From Desulfurobacteriaceae bacterium (GTDB taxonomy: Bacteria; Aquificota; Aquificia; Desulfurobacteriales; Desulfurobacteriaceae), in the NCBI GenBank assembly GCA_027051905.1, contig JALUGO010000005.1:115101-179100 (forward strand): DNA of 64,000 bases, given 5' to 3'. The notes beneath the pieces are model-generated. The model saw nothing but the letters and a program-made list of their open reading frames with translations, did no database searches and was not told where the DNA came from. Positions 10,801 to 17,475 of this stretch are shown one piece after another. The position numbers were made by a program, and so were the translations under genes. Within the stretch, counting starts at the first letter, position 1. Every line of letters begins with the position of its first letter.

Positions 10801-11037
10801 AACCTCCTGAACGAACTTCACCCCTAAAGCCCTTGCTATGTCTCCTCCGCCACTTCCCGTCATAAAGAGCTGGAAGTCTTTTCCAGCTATCTCCTCAAAA
10901 CTTTTAAGGAGTTTTAAAACTTTCTCTGGCTGTTTTGCCTCGTGTCTTTCGTAGTGACTGAATACAATGTTGTTATCTTTATCTAAAAGAACACCTTTTA
11001 CCGTCGTTGAACCAACATCTATTCCTGCTTTAAACAT
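7843..11037 (-). CDS. Tandem 2-hydroxyacyl-CoA dehydratase-type activase (BadF/BcrA/HgdC family) fused to DUF2229-like C-terminal region
   Basis: 1064 residues. Two ASKHA ATPase modules: the first starts with GIDVGSTTVKGVL at residue 5 and has NDKCAGGTGATIDR with Cys ~126; the second starts with GIDGGSTSTKAVL near 331 and has NTQCSAGNGYF with Cys ~459. These cysteines normally hold the [4Fe-4S] cluster at the dimer interface of the activase, which injects an electron into a radical dehydratase. A CHFCTNRC cluster near 625 begins the C-terminal ~430 residues, which resemble the DUF2229/dehydratase-subunit-like region of large YjiL-type proteins. No dehydratase or acyl-CoA gene is nearby, so the substrate is unknown. 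It is coupled to the upstream TetR gene (stop and start overlap as TAATG). Confidence 0.88.
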   Translation of the reverse strand: MFKAGIDVGSTTVKGVLLDKDNNIVFSHYERHEAKQPEKVLKLLKSFEEIAGKDFQLFMTGSGGGDIARALGVKFVQEVNAVSLAVETIHPEVNSVVELGGQDAKMIFWIEAGGVRRKVTTMNDKCAGGTGATIDRIVSKLKLPLDVATTIHFDPSKVHPVAAKCGVFAETDINSLQKAGVPADELLISLFNAIVVQNLAVLTRGYTLRPVVLLLGGPNTYFPALVEAWRYHLEKLWEEKGIEYSEDSLLLPENSHLYAALGSALFSQFEESPYMGADGLKEFRKNLIYLKAKTGERGLLKPGENLEEFKEKYGVKPFKPREFRKGEKVRAFLGIDGGSTSTKAVLIDESGELLATAYTLSKGNPLQDTQEVVRRLKEQVEGSGAELKILSVGTTGYAKEMLKETIGADVAVVETVAHTISAKHFFKDVDVIVDVGGQDIKVMMLKNGEVKDFKLNTQCSAGNGYFLQSTAEKFGYRVEEFADVAFRAEYAPRFNFGCAVFLEQDIVNFQRLGWEPHEIMAGLAKVLPKNVWLYVVKEPNLRKLGRRFLLQGGTQRNLAAVKAQYDFIKERVPDAEIFVHPITGEAGAFGAAVEAMKNYTGRTNFIGLDELLSLDFSVKSDETTRCHFCTNRCQRTFVKVNTKRGERLYIIAPCEKGTVLDVEDVKGVVKKLQRIKEENPNLQEISARKVFESYSVDKVYQERVFGIFTRKSVIERRKRLKAGIPRVLNFYALAPFFRGYLEALGVENFIFSDYTSEKMVREELRGGAIDPCFPSKVALAHVRNLLKKKPDFILFPKVATLKTLFKDAEGSHACPTVTATPISVKSVLTKEEDIFKKSGVEFVDPILHFDDEELLKWEMFETFKNLLSLTRRESDRAVEEGFKALEAYQSEIRKWGEKILRKVELEGRMAILVLGRPYHNDPGINHGITEELQKLGYPILTIDSLPLTEEFLRKVFPDRDPFKIRDIWPKAYSENSTRKVWGALYGSRHPNIALLDLSSFRCGHDAPIYSVIEEIVEESGAPYFTFHEIDENRPSGSIKIRVETIDYFLKERVKEMAKGEEKTG

Positions 11038-11600
11038 TACCCCTCCAGAAGACCATTCAATGAAAGCTCAAGGAGCTCCTCAACAACACTCTCAACATCC
11101 GGGATTTTTTCTTCAAGGAGCTCCTTCCCAACTTCAATGAATGCTCCTAAAACAGCGGCAGAAACAACGTTAACGTTGCATTCCCTCACAATCCCCATCT
11201 CCATTCCTCTGAAAAGAGCCCCTTCAATAAGCCCTTTAACCTCTTCAAAAAAACCCTCCAGAATCTCATCAAACTCCGGATTCAGTCTGTAAGGATGGTA
11301 AAGGACTAACTTTGCCAGCTCTCTGTCTTCAACAAACAGACTCAGGATTTCCCGAAGGTTCTCCCTCAACTGTCCAATAGGGTTATCCCTTGGCAGGAGT
11401 TTAAGCCTTGAAGAGATTTCATCAACAAGCTCTTCCAAAACCCTTTTGTAGATGTCATCTTTGTTTTTGAAGTAGAGGTAAAACGTTCCCCTCGCTATTC
11501 CCAGAGAATCAACAATATCTGAAACCGTTAGTGAATGAAAACCCTTTTCTGAAAACAGTTTCTTCGCTCTCCTCAATATCTCCTCTTCCCTCTTTTTCAC
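11037..11600 (-). CDS. TetR-family transcriptional regulator
   Basis: 187 residues from a GTG start. The N-terminal helix-turn-helix is typical: RAKKLFSEKGFHSLTVSDI followed by ARGTFYLYFKNKDDIY around residues 35-50. The remaining ~135 residues form the variable all-helical ligand domain, so the effector cannot be deduced. A perfect 22-bp palindrome lies 9 bases before the start codon, overlapping the likely transcription start, which indicates autoregulation. The gene is immediately followed by and overlaps the tandem activase, its probable target. Confidence 0.93.
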   Translation of the reverse strand: MKKREEEILRRAKKLFSEKGFHSLTVSDIVDSLGIARGTFYLYFKNKDDIYKRVLEELVDEISSRLKLLPRDNPIGQLRENLREILSLFVEDRELAKLVLYHPYRLNPEFDEILEGFFEEVKGLIEGALFRGMEMGIVRECNVNVVSAAVLGAFIEVGKELLEEKIPDVESVVEELLELSLNGLLEG

Positions 11601-11608
11601 AACTCCCC

Positions 11609-11630
11609 CTGAACTGACATGTCAGTTCAG
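11609..11630. promoter_or_regulatory. Perfect 22-bp palindrome, probable TetR operator
   Basis: The half-site CTGAACTGACA is followed directly by its exact reverse complement, giving a perfect 22-bp inverted repeat. It sits just upstream of the tetR GTG start, downstream of a plausible -35/-10 pair (see 11636-11664), and within the 79-bp divergent region shared with the lipoprotein gene, so it could also affect that gene. TetR-family dimers typically bind such inverted repeats next to their own promoters. Confidence 0.8.
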
Positions 11631-11635
11631 TAGAA

Positions 11636-11664
11636 ATCTAATTTTTAGCTGGTAGAATTTTCAA
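11636..11664 (-). promoter_or_regulatory. Candidate promoter of the tetR-activase operon
   Basis: On the minus strand TTGAAA (11659-11664) and TTAGAT (11636-11641) are separated by 17 bases. The -35 is good and the -10 is weak (3 of 6 to consensus). Its expected transcription start falls at the edge of the 22-bp palindrome, which would let a bound repressor block initiation. Confidence 0.4.
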
Positions 11665-11679
11665 GCAGCGGAGGGAGCC

Positions 11680-12240
11680 ATGAGGAAGCTTTTCTTTGTC
11701 TTTCCTCTAATTTTTACAGCAGGCTGCGTGACTTCCGGAAATCAGGAACTGAACGCTCTGAGGGCAAAGGTTCAGGTTTTAGAAGTGGAAAACAGAGGAC
11801 TCCAAAAGGAGCTTTCTGAGAAGGAGCGGGAGCTCCAGCAGCTCCGGGAAGAAATTACAAAACTCAAAACAGCCATCGGTAACATAGAATCCAGACAGCT
11901 GAAACAGGAGGCAAAACAGATAGAGCTGAGCAGAGCTCTCCTTTCCACCAAAAACTCTTCATTTAAAACAGTTTTAACCCTTGAAGAAAAGCTGAAAAAG
12001 GTTAAAGCAGAAACTTCTGACCTGAAAAACAGAGTATCAGATCTTCAGAAGGATGTTGGCAACTTGAAGGAATGCTGCCAGAGGGAAGATAAAAGGATTT
12101 CAGAGATTGAGTCCCGGTTAAACGATCTATCTTCCCGTCTCTCAGCCGTTGAGGAAAAGCTCCAGAAACTAAGAATACCTTCTGTAAAGATAGAACAGGT
12201 TAAACCCGCTTCAAAGCAGGGAGTTAAACAGGATAAATAG
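11680..12240 (+). CDS. Predicted coiled-coil lipoprotein, function unknown
   Basis: 186 residues from ATG 11680 with a strong SD (GGAGGGAG). The N-terminus MRKLFFVFPLIFTAGC is a short signal sequence ending in a lipobox-like TAGC, so Cys16 is the likely lipidation site. Almost the whole remainder has heptad-type Leu/Val/Ile spacing with many Glu, Lys and Arg residues, predicting a long periplasmic coiled coil anchored in a membrane. A CC pair occurs near residue 130. I do not recognise a specific family. The end overlaps the convergent PH-like gene by 30 bases. Confidence 0.75.
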   Translation: MRKLFFVFPLIFTAGCVTSGNQELNALRAKVQVLEVENRGLQKELSEKERELQQLREEITKLKTAIGNIESRQLKQEAKQIELSRALLSTKNSSFKTVLTLEEKLKKVKAETSDLKNRVSDLQKDVGNLKECCQREDKRISEIESRLNDLSSRLSAVEEKLQKLRIPSVKIEQVKPASKQGVKQDK

Positions 12241-12723
12241 AAGAACAATGGCGGCAACAATTAAAATTGCATTTGAAGTGTATGAACGACGATATCCTGA
12301 GGCTACTTTATCGTAATCTTCAGGAATTTTAGATGGAACTCTTCTTTTTATCTCTCTAAGAAGCTCCTCAAAACCGGCAAAAGAATCGTCAATAACTGCC
12401 AGTTTCCCCTCTTTATCTGCTATAAAGAGAAAATATCTCCTCCCTGGAGTTAGAGATATTTCGGAAATCTCGTTCCACTTTATAAATTTCTTTCCTGTAA
12501 GGCCAAAAACTTCTATTCCTTCATTTGAAACTATAACTTTCTTTTTTAGGAGAAAAAGAAAATAAGCAACAACAGGAAGTATCAGAATGGCAAATATCAA
12601 AAGGCCGGGGGAAAAACGCCCAGCCTTCACTATTAAAGCTCCAAAGAAGAGAACGTAGGCTATCACCAGTAAGCCGTATGCCAGAAGGGTCAATCCATCA
12701 GACCTAAAAACCTTCTTATCCAT
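12211..12723 (-). CDS. PH-like-domain membrane protein, function unknown
   Basis: 170 residues. Two hydrophobic segments near the N-terminus (about 13-32 and 38-58) are followed by a soluble stretch with VIVSNEGIEVFGLTGKKFI and WNEISEISL, a pattern seen in bacterial PH-like (YdbT/DUF304-like) domains, and a last hydrophobic helix ends the protein (AILIVAAIVLLFILF). It starts inside the end of the upstream aminotransferase gene (8-base overlap), so the two form one operon. The role is unknown and the PH call is pattern-based. Confidence 0.65.
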   Translation of the reverse strand: MDKKVFRSDGLTLLAYGLLVIAYVLFFGALIVKAGRFSPGLLIFAILILPVVAYFLFLLKKKVIVSNEGIEVFGLTGKKFIKWNEISEISLTPGRRYFLFIADKEGKLAVIDDSFAGFEELLREIKRRVPSKIPEDYDKVASGYRRSYTSNAILIVAAIVLLFILFNSLL

Positions 12724-13903
12724 TCAACCTCTCAACAACTGCTTCCTTAAACCTTTTGAGTCCCTCAACGATGTTCTCCATAGAGGTTGCGTAAGAGAGC
12801 CTCAGGTATCCAGGGTAGCCGAAGGCCGTTCCCGGAACAACGGCAATTTTAGCCTTCTCAAGGAGAAAGTCTGCAAGGTCAAAGTCATCTTTAAACCCGC
12901 CTTTTTCTATCAGCTCCTTAACGTTGGGAAAAGCGTAAAAGGCTCCCCTTGGCATTATGCAGGAAACACCCGGAATCTCGTTGAGCTTCTCAACCATGTA
13001 GCGGCGCCTCTCGTCATAAGCCTCAAGCCACTCGTTTAAAAAGTCTTTAGGCTTAACGAGAGCTGCAACTGCCGCCTTCTGGGCAATTGAGTTAACATTG
13101 GAGATAGACTGAGAGTTTATCTTCATCATTGCGTCAATAATTTCCTTTGGCCCTGCCGCGTAGCCAACCCTCCAGCCTGTCATCGCAAAGGTTTTAGAGA
13201 GTGCATTAATCGTTACCGTAACCGCCTTTATCTCCTCTGAAAGGGATGCAATGCTTGTATGTTTAAACCCGTCGTAGGTTAGCTTCTCGTAACACTCGTC
13301 TGAAGCTATGAGAATTCCTCTTTCTGCACAGAATCTCCCTATTCTCTCAAGCTCTTCCTTCGGTATTACGGCACCGGTTGGGTTGTGTGGGGTGCAGAGA
13401 ATTAGGAGTTTTGTCCTCTCCGTAACTGCAGGCTCTATATCCTCAAGGGTCAGCGTAAAGTTCTTTACCTCTTTGGTTTCAACGAACACCGGTTTACCGC
13501 CGGCGAACTTCACCTGTTCCGGGTAGGTTACCCAGTAGGGGGCAGGGATTATCACCTCATCCCCTTCATCAACTACAGAGAGCATGAGGTTAAAAAGCGC
13601 CTGTTTTGCTCCATCAGTTATTACAATCTCTTCAGGTTCATAGTCTATTCCGTTTTCATCCCTGAGTTTTCTTGCTACAGCCTGGCGGAGCTCCGGTATC
13701 CCCGCAGGAGGGGTATACTTCGTGAATCCCATATCGATAGCTTCTTTTGCTGCCTCCTTTACGTGCTCTGGAGTGTCAAAGTCTGGCTCTCCGGCTCCAA
13801 ACCCTATAACGTCTACTCCCTTTGCCCTCAGCTCCTTGGCCTTGCTGGTTATGGCCATTGTCGGAGAAGGGGACATATTGAGAACTCTCCTTGACAGTGT
13901 CAT
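12716..13903 (-). CDS. aspC: Class I/II pyridoxal-phosphate aminotransferase, aspartate aminotransferase-like
   Basis: 395 residues from ATG 13903, preferred over an upstream in-frame TTG (13915) because GGGGGTTGAG precedes the ATG. Family signatures: GFGAGEPDFDTPEHV near the N-terminus, CTPHNPTGAVIP, SDECYEKLTYDG and the PLP-lysine motif SKTFAMTGWRVGYAAGP. These match the thermophilic subgroup I-gamma aspartate aminotransferases, which interconvert aspartate/oxaloacetate and glutamate/2-oxoglutarate and may also act on prephenate or other amino acids. Substrate choice within the family is inference. Confidence 0.9.
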   Translation of the reverse strand: MTLSRRVLNMSPSPTMAITSKAKELRAKGVDVIGFGAGEPDFDTPEHVKEAAKEAIDMGFTKYTPPAGIPELRQAVARKLRDENGIDYEPEEIVITDGAKQALFNLMLSVVDEGDEVIIPAPYWVTYPEQVKFAGGKPVFVETKEVKNFTLTLEDIEPAVTERTKLLILCTPHNPTGAVIPKEELERIGRFCAERGILIASDECYEKLTYDGFKHTSIASLSEEIKAVTVTINALSKTFAMTGWRVGYAAGPKEIIDAMMKINSQSISNVNSIAQKAAVAALVKPKDFLNEWLEAYDERRRYMVEKLNEIPGVSCIMPRGAFYAFPNVKELIEKGGFKDDFDLADFLLEKAKIAVVPGTAFGYPGYLRLSYATSMENIVEGLKRFKEAVVERLNG

Positions 13904-13982
13904 CTCAACCCCCAAAAAATTGTCGTTGACATTTTACAACCTATCAATTACCTTTCCCAACCAACAAAGGCAGGAGGAGACC

Positions 13983-14366
13983 ATGAAAGGAAACAGATGC
14001 CTTACAGCTGAGCAGATAAAAGAGCTAAAAGAGATCCTCGAGCAAAAGAGGAAAGAAGTTCTTGAGGACATAAAAAGAGGACTTGAAGAGACTGCCCACT
14101 CTGAAAGGGAAGTTGGAGACCTTGTAGACATGTCTACCGACGAAATCCTCAGAACTTTCGAAATGAGAATAAGAGACAGGGAAGCCAAATACCTCAAAAA
14201 GATAGAAAAAGCTCTCCGTAAAATAGAAGAGGGAACCTACGGAATCTGTGAAAACTGCGGGGCCTGCATAAAGTATGAAAGGCTCAAGCTACGACCTGTG
14301 GCTGAACTGTGTATAAAGTGTAAGCTGGAACAGGAGAAGGTTGAGAGAAAATTTGGAGAGGAGTAG
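13983..14366 (+). CDS. DksA/TraR-type zinc-finger protein
   Basis: 127 residues from ATG 13983, preceded by AGGAGGAG. A charged helical hairpin (about 7-80) contains GDLVDMSTDE, corresponding to the acidic tip that DksA inserts into the RNA polymerase secondary channel. It is followed by a C4-type finger starting CENCGAC and ending CIKC. The family modulates transcription initiation, often with ppGpp. An extra Cys sits in CENCGAC. It is divergent from the aminotransferase and convergent with speD. Confidence 0.87.
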   Translation: MKGNRCLTAEQIKELKEILEQKRKEVLEDIKRGLEETAHSEREVGDLVDMSTDEILRTFEMRIRDREAKYLKKIEKALRKIEEGTYGICENCGACIKYERLKLRPVAELCIKCKLEQEKVERKFGEE

Positions 14367-14372
14367 TTAAAG

Positions 14373-14388
14373 GGGGGCTGACGCCCCC
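14373..14388. terminator. GC hairpin between convergent dksA-like and speD genes
   Basis: GGGGGC, loop TGAC, GCCCCC form a 6-bp all-GC stem in the 34-bp gap between two convergent genes. There is no T-run on either side, so it may act as a weak bidirectional terminator or 3' end stabiliser. Confidence 0.5.
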
Positions 14389-14400
14389 TCTAACAAGCAC

Positions 14401-14790
14401 TCAGCCTACGCTTGCACAAAATGTTACTTCTTCCTCTTCGTTAACAACTCCCCTGAAGTGAACGTCCTTCTCAACCCTTTCAGGGCTGAGTTTTTCAACT
14501 ATATAGTCAAAAGCCTTAAAGGCGTTCTCGTGGTCTCCACATGTGTAAACATCGATGGCAACGTAACCGTGCTCTGGCCACGTGTGGAAAGAGAGATGGG
14601 ATTCCGAAATAACTACAACCCCCGTCGCTCCGTAGGGCTCAAACTGATGGTAGTAGGCTGAGAGCTTGTTGAGGTTGGCATGCTTAACAGCCCCCTCAAA
14701 GATGTCTGCCATCATCTTGGCAGACTTGAGAAGTTCCGGGTCGCACCCGTAAAGGTCGGCAACGATGTGGACGCCGAGGGTCTTGGCCAT
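14401..14790 (-). CDS. speD: S-adenosylmethionine decarboxylase proenzyme
   Basis: 129 residues from ATG 14790, which follows AGGAGG; an in-frame upstream extension is not needed. The self-processing site is visible as ISESHLSFHTWPE: cleavage between Glu63 and Ser64 would generate the pyruvoyl group. Other family stretches are GVHIVADLYGC and IDVYTCGDH. This is the small class 1B bacterial/archaeal enzyme that supplies decarboxylated AdoMet for spermidine and longer polyamines, which are common in thermophiles. No other polyamine gene is in the window. Confidence 0.96.
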   Translation of the reverse strand: MAKTLGVHIVADLYGCDPELLKSAKMMADIFEGAVKHANLNKLSAYYHQFEPYGATGVVVISESHLSFHTWPEHGYVAIDVYTCGDHENAFKAFDYIVEKLSPERVEKDVHFRGVVNEEEEVTFCASVG

Positions 14791-14844
14791 TTTTCTTCCT
14801 CCTCTATTAGGGGTTAGGGGACTCCTCCCCAATAGGCGGGTATA

Positions 14845-14872
14845 ATTATATGCTGAAACTACAAATTGTTAA
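14845..14872 (-). promoter_or_regulatory. Candidate sigma-70-type promoter of speD
   Basis: On the minus strand TTAACA (14867-14872), a 16-base spacer and a perfect TATAAT (14845-14850) precede speD. Because the block TATAATTATA is itself palindromic, the plus strand also presents a TATAAT (14841-14846) that could serve comEC, though no convincing plus-strand -35 is seen. Confidence 0.6.
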
Positions 14873-14899
14873 GTCTTTTACACAGAAGGGAGGGCAAAG

Positions 14900-16351
14900 C
14901 TGCAAAAACACGTTATTTATATCTTCTTTCTCTCTTTCCTTGCCCTCTCGGTAAAAAACTACGGAACTCCCTACTTCCCCTACCTCCTGACCGCAACCCT
15001 GATTCTTTTTTTGAACTACGCTCTTCGGTTTAAGGTCAGAGAGCTTATTCCCGGAACTATAGTTTTAACTCTGTTACTTGCCATTTCCAGCCAGTTTACA
15101 CCCTCTGAAGATGAAGAAATCAGAAATGCAAAAAAAGTCTTATGGATCAAGGAATACAGGGACAACTATAAAGCGGCAATTCTTGAAGGATGGAAATACG
15201 TAAAACTGAAGGAAGAAGCAGAACCAGGAGACTACGTAGATTTGGAAGGAAAAGTGGTAAAAAACCCAAACTTTTCCCTCGAAAAACTCCGTTATCGGCT
15301 CTATAGAAGAATTGAAGAAAGTATAGATTACCCTATTTCAGCCCTCATCGGAGCAACGACCTTAGGTTTCAGGTATGAGCTTCCAGCTTCTGTAAAGGGA
15401 TACTTTGCTCTCTCAGGGATCTACCATTTCCTTGCCATTTCCGGACTTCACGTAGGTATTGTTGTAGGTGCCATTGCCCTCTTATTTAAAGCTCTAAAAC
15501 TAAAAAAACCGCTTACGGCTGCCTCAATATCTATACTTCCCCTTATGCCTCTGACAGGCCTGCCTCCTTCCGCTTTAAGGTCTTACCTTTTTATGCTCCT
15601 TTTAGCCGTTGGGTTAGAAAGCTTCAGGAAGATAACGCCTCTTTACCTGCTGGGAATAGTGATGCTTTTTACCGTTCTTACGGGAAAGTTCAACCTCTCG
15701 GCAGCACTCTCTTTCAGCGCCGTTGGAGGAATTTTAGTCGCAATCGAAGGGGAAGGAGGAAAACTTTCAAAAACCATAAAGGCTTCTTTTGCTCCAATGT
15801 TATTTACCCTCCCGATAGTTCTTAACGTTTTCGGAACATTTAACCCGATGAGTTGGCTCACAACTTTGCTTGCTGGAATCCTTTTCACTCCGTTTCTTAT
15901 AGGAGCATTTCTTACACAGGTTACACTTGAAAAAGTTCTTTTAATAAACCAGATCACTGAGTTTTTGGGATATCAGTTCATCCGCTCTTCTCACTACCTC
16001 TTCGAATTAACAAAATGGAGTTTGACCCACTATGAAGCTCCTCTATGGGTTGCTGGAACCACTATGCTACTGATGCTTTTCCTCTCCCTCTTTACAAGGC
16101 CAGTCTATTCTTTTCTCCCTCCCGTATGTCTAGCTTTTATTTCTCTAATTCATCCCACTATGGTTTCTGGAGTTAAGGTGGAGCTCCCCGGCTGGAAACT
16201 TAACTCCTTCCACTTCATTTCAACGGAGGGTCAGAAATACAGAAACAGCGTTTTAGAAGCCAACTACGTCTTCCCCGCTACAAGGAAACTTCTCTTCAGA
16301 AACAGACTCGTTGACATTCGACTGAAAAAATTCAGGACTAAATCAAATTAA
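14900..16351 (+). CDS. comEC: ComEC/Rec2-type DNA uptake channel, short form; probable CTG start
   Basis: The ComEC competence core is clear: FLAISGLHVGIVVG with following membrane segments and GLPPSALRSYLFMLLLA. The frame is open upstream of the first conventional start (TTG 15011) and encodes another hydrophobic segment (residues like VIYIFFLSFLALSV), so the true start lies upstream. The only well-placed initiator is CTG at 14900, five or six bases after GGGAGGG, giving 483 residues. No beta-lactamase-like C-terminal domain is present; the protein stops soon after the last membrane region, unlike long ComEC proteins. ComEC forms the inner-membrane pore for single-stranded DNA import. Confidence 0.8.
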   Translation: MQKHVIYIFFLSFLALSVKNYGTPYFPYLLTATLILFLNYALRFKVRELIPGTIVLTLLLAISSQFTPSEDEEIRNAKKVLWIKEYRDNYKAAILEGWKYVKLKEEAEPGDYVDLEGKVVKNPNFSLEKLRYRLYRRIEESIDYPISALIGATTLGFRYELPASVKGYFALSGIYHFLAISGLHVGIVVGAIALLFKALKLKKPLTAASISILPLMPLTGLPPSALRSYLFMLLLAVGLESFRKITPLYLLGIVMLFTVLTGKFNLSAALSFSAVGGILVAIEGEGGKLSKTIKASFAPMLFTLPIVLNVFGTFNPMSWLTTLLAGILFTPFLIGAFLTQVTLEKVLLINQITEFLGYQFIRSSHYLFELTKWSLTHYEAPLWVAGTTMLLMLFLSLFTRPVYSFLPPVCLAFISLIHPTMVSGVKVELPGWKLNSFHFISTEGQKYRNSVLEANYVFPATRKLLFRNRLVDIRLKKFRTKSN

Positions 16352-16366
16352 TGAAGTCAATAAATC

Positions 16367-16690
16367 CTAAACAGTGGAACTTCCAAGCTTTTCCTTAAGT
16401 TTGGCACATAGTTCATCGGGAGACGTGAACCAATTTTTACAGGAGTCTGTAACCTCTTTTTTAAAAATCCTTTCGTAGATAGCGCTCCCCCCTTCTGTTT
16501 TTAAAATTCTATCTCTCAACGTAAATATTATTATTTTATCCTCCGGGTGTAAGTCTCCTGCTCTGAACCTGTTTAATACCTGCAAAAACTTTTCAGGATT
16601 TTCAACTAAAGCAGGCATGTCCCACAGGAAAACCGTAACGATACTTCTTACATCGAACTTTTCAACAGTCTCATCTGCTCGCTTACCCAT
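16367..16690 (-). CDS. Small hypothetical protein downstream of the broken abiEii gene
   Basis: 107 residues from ATG 16690, starting inside the 3' end of the abiEii pseudogene (43-base overlap). It has no signal or membrane segment. It contains VTVFLWDMPALVENPEKFLQ, HPEDKIIIFTLRDRIL and a C-terminal helix with CAKLKEKLG. I do not recognise the family. The overlap indicates co-transcription with the nucleotidyltransferase, so it may be part of the same accessory unit; whether it is an antitoxin is unknown. Confidence 0.5.
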   Translation of the reverse strand: MGKRADETVEKFDVRSIVTVFLWDMPALVENPEKFLQVLNRFRAGDLHPEDKIIIFTLRDRILKTEGGSAIYERIFKKEVTDSCKNWFTSPDELCAKLKEKLGSSTV

Positions 16691-17389
16691 TTTTCAATCT
16701 CCGCATACCCTACGCTACTATAATATATCTCACTCAGGAGAACTTCAATTTTCTCTTTATGATAGGGAAGCAAATTAAAGATCTCCCTTAGAACTCCCGC
16801 TACCAATCCAGCCTCTATTCTAGATTCAAAGTTCTGACGCCATACCTCAACAAACTCCCTGATAAAGTCGGGAAGCGGCTTGTAGTGTTTACTTAGCTCC
16901 ATTAGATCAAGTATGTCTTTTACTCTTTCAATAGGCCTTTCGTTAATATACAAATCAATTAAAGCATAAACCTTCCGGAAGTAGATAGCCTGAATAGAGT
17001 CTATTAAAAGCTCCGTTCCTTCCAACTTCTGAGGTTCAAATATCTGAAGAAACGGGTCGTTTACAAAGTCCAGCTTTATTGAAACATCCATTCCCTTTAT
17101 TTCGTAAATGAATAATCCGCTCTTATTATTTCTAGCAATTAAACCTACCTCAAATTTCCCAGACAGAAAGGTAATAATAGGTTCTACATCTTCTTCTGAT
17201 ATGCCTTTTGTCGAGAAAAAGTCAAGGTCGTACGAAATCCTATAGGAATTTCTCAAGTGGAATCTAACAAGAGCTGTTCCTCCTGTCAGATGTCAGGAAA
17301 AAGGGGAAACTGTTACCTGCTGAAACAAAATTGGAAAGGTGTAACAGAACGTCATCCTGGAATCTATAAAGCTTATCTGTATTAACCAT
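16648..17389 (-). pseudogene. AbiEii/AbiGii-type nucleotidyltransferase (toxin family), frameshifted
   Basis: The gene begins at ATG 17389 (AGAGGAAG upstream) with MVNTDKLYRFQDDVLLHLS, reads to FPFFLT, then hits a stop; the other frame resumes with GGTALVRFHLRNSYRISYDLDFF and runs to 16648. Joining the two gives the characteristic family sequence FLTGGTALVRF...DLDFF plus a later IKLDFVND. The break coincides with a tandem copy of TGTCAG(A/G) at 17284-17297; removing 7 bases restores one ~244-residue frame, the normal family length. Such proteins are the toxin part of type IV toxin-antitoxin/abortive infection systems. No AbiEi antitoxin gene is visible upstream. The gene could be a true pseudogene, a slippage-switched allele or a sequencing error. 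Confidence 0.82.
17284..17297. repeat. 7-bp tandem duplication breaking abiEii
   Basis: TGTCAGA followed by TGTCAGG (period 7, differing only in the last base). Deleting one unit reconnects the two halves of the nucleotidyltransferase reading frame. Confidence 0.85.
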
Positions 17390-17400
17390 CTAATCTTCCT

Positions 17401-17475
17401 CTAAAGTTTGCCGATGACGGCTACGGCAGCAAGAACAACTGGTATTAGTGTAAACAATTCTCTCTTCTCACTCAA
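17401..17475 (-). CDS. Possible 24-residue membrane peptide upstream of abiEii
   Basis: A short frame starting at TTG 17475 with AGGAAG nine bases upstream encodes a charged N-terminus and a hydrophobic segment (LIPVVLAAVAVIG) ending in KL. It stops 11 bases before the abiEii ATG. Size and spacing resemble small hydrophobic peptides encoded beside toxin genes, but there is no independent support, and chance occurrence is quite possible. Confidence 0.22.
   Translation of the reverse strand: MSEKRELFTLIPVVLAAVAVIGKL

Noticed and set aside
12211..12240. Overlap of lipoprotein and PH-like genes as a sign that one is false
   Set aside because: Both proteins have coherent topology (signal/lipobox with coiled coil, and membrane/PH-like pattern), and tail overlaps are common in this window.
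14373..14388. dksA/speD hairpin as a strong intrinsic terminator
   Set aside because: The stem is GC-rich, but neither side has a T-run; recorded only as a weak terminator-like element.
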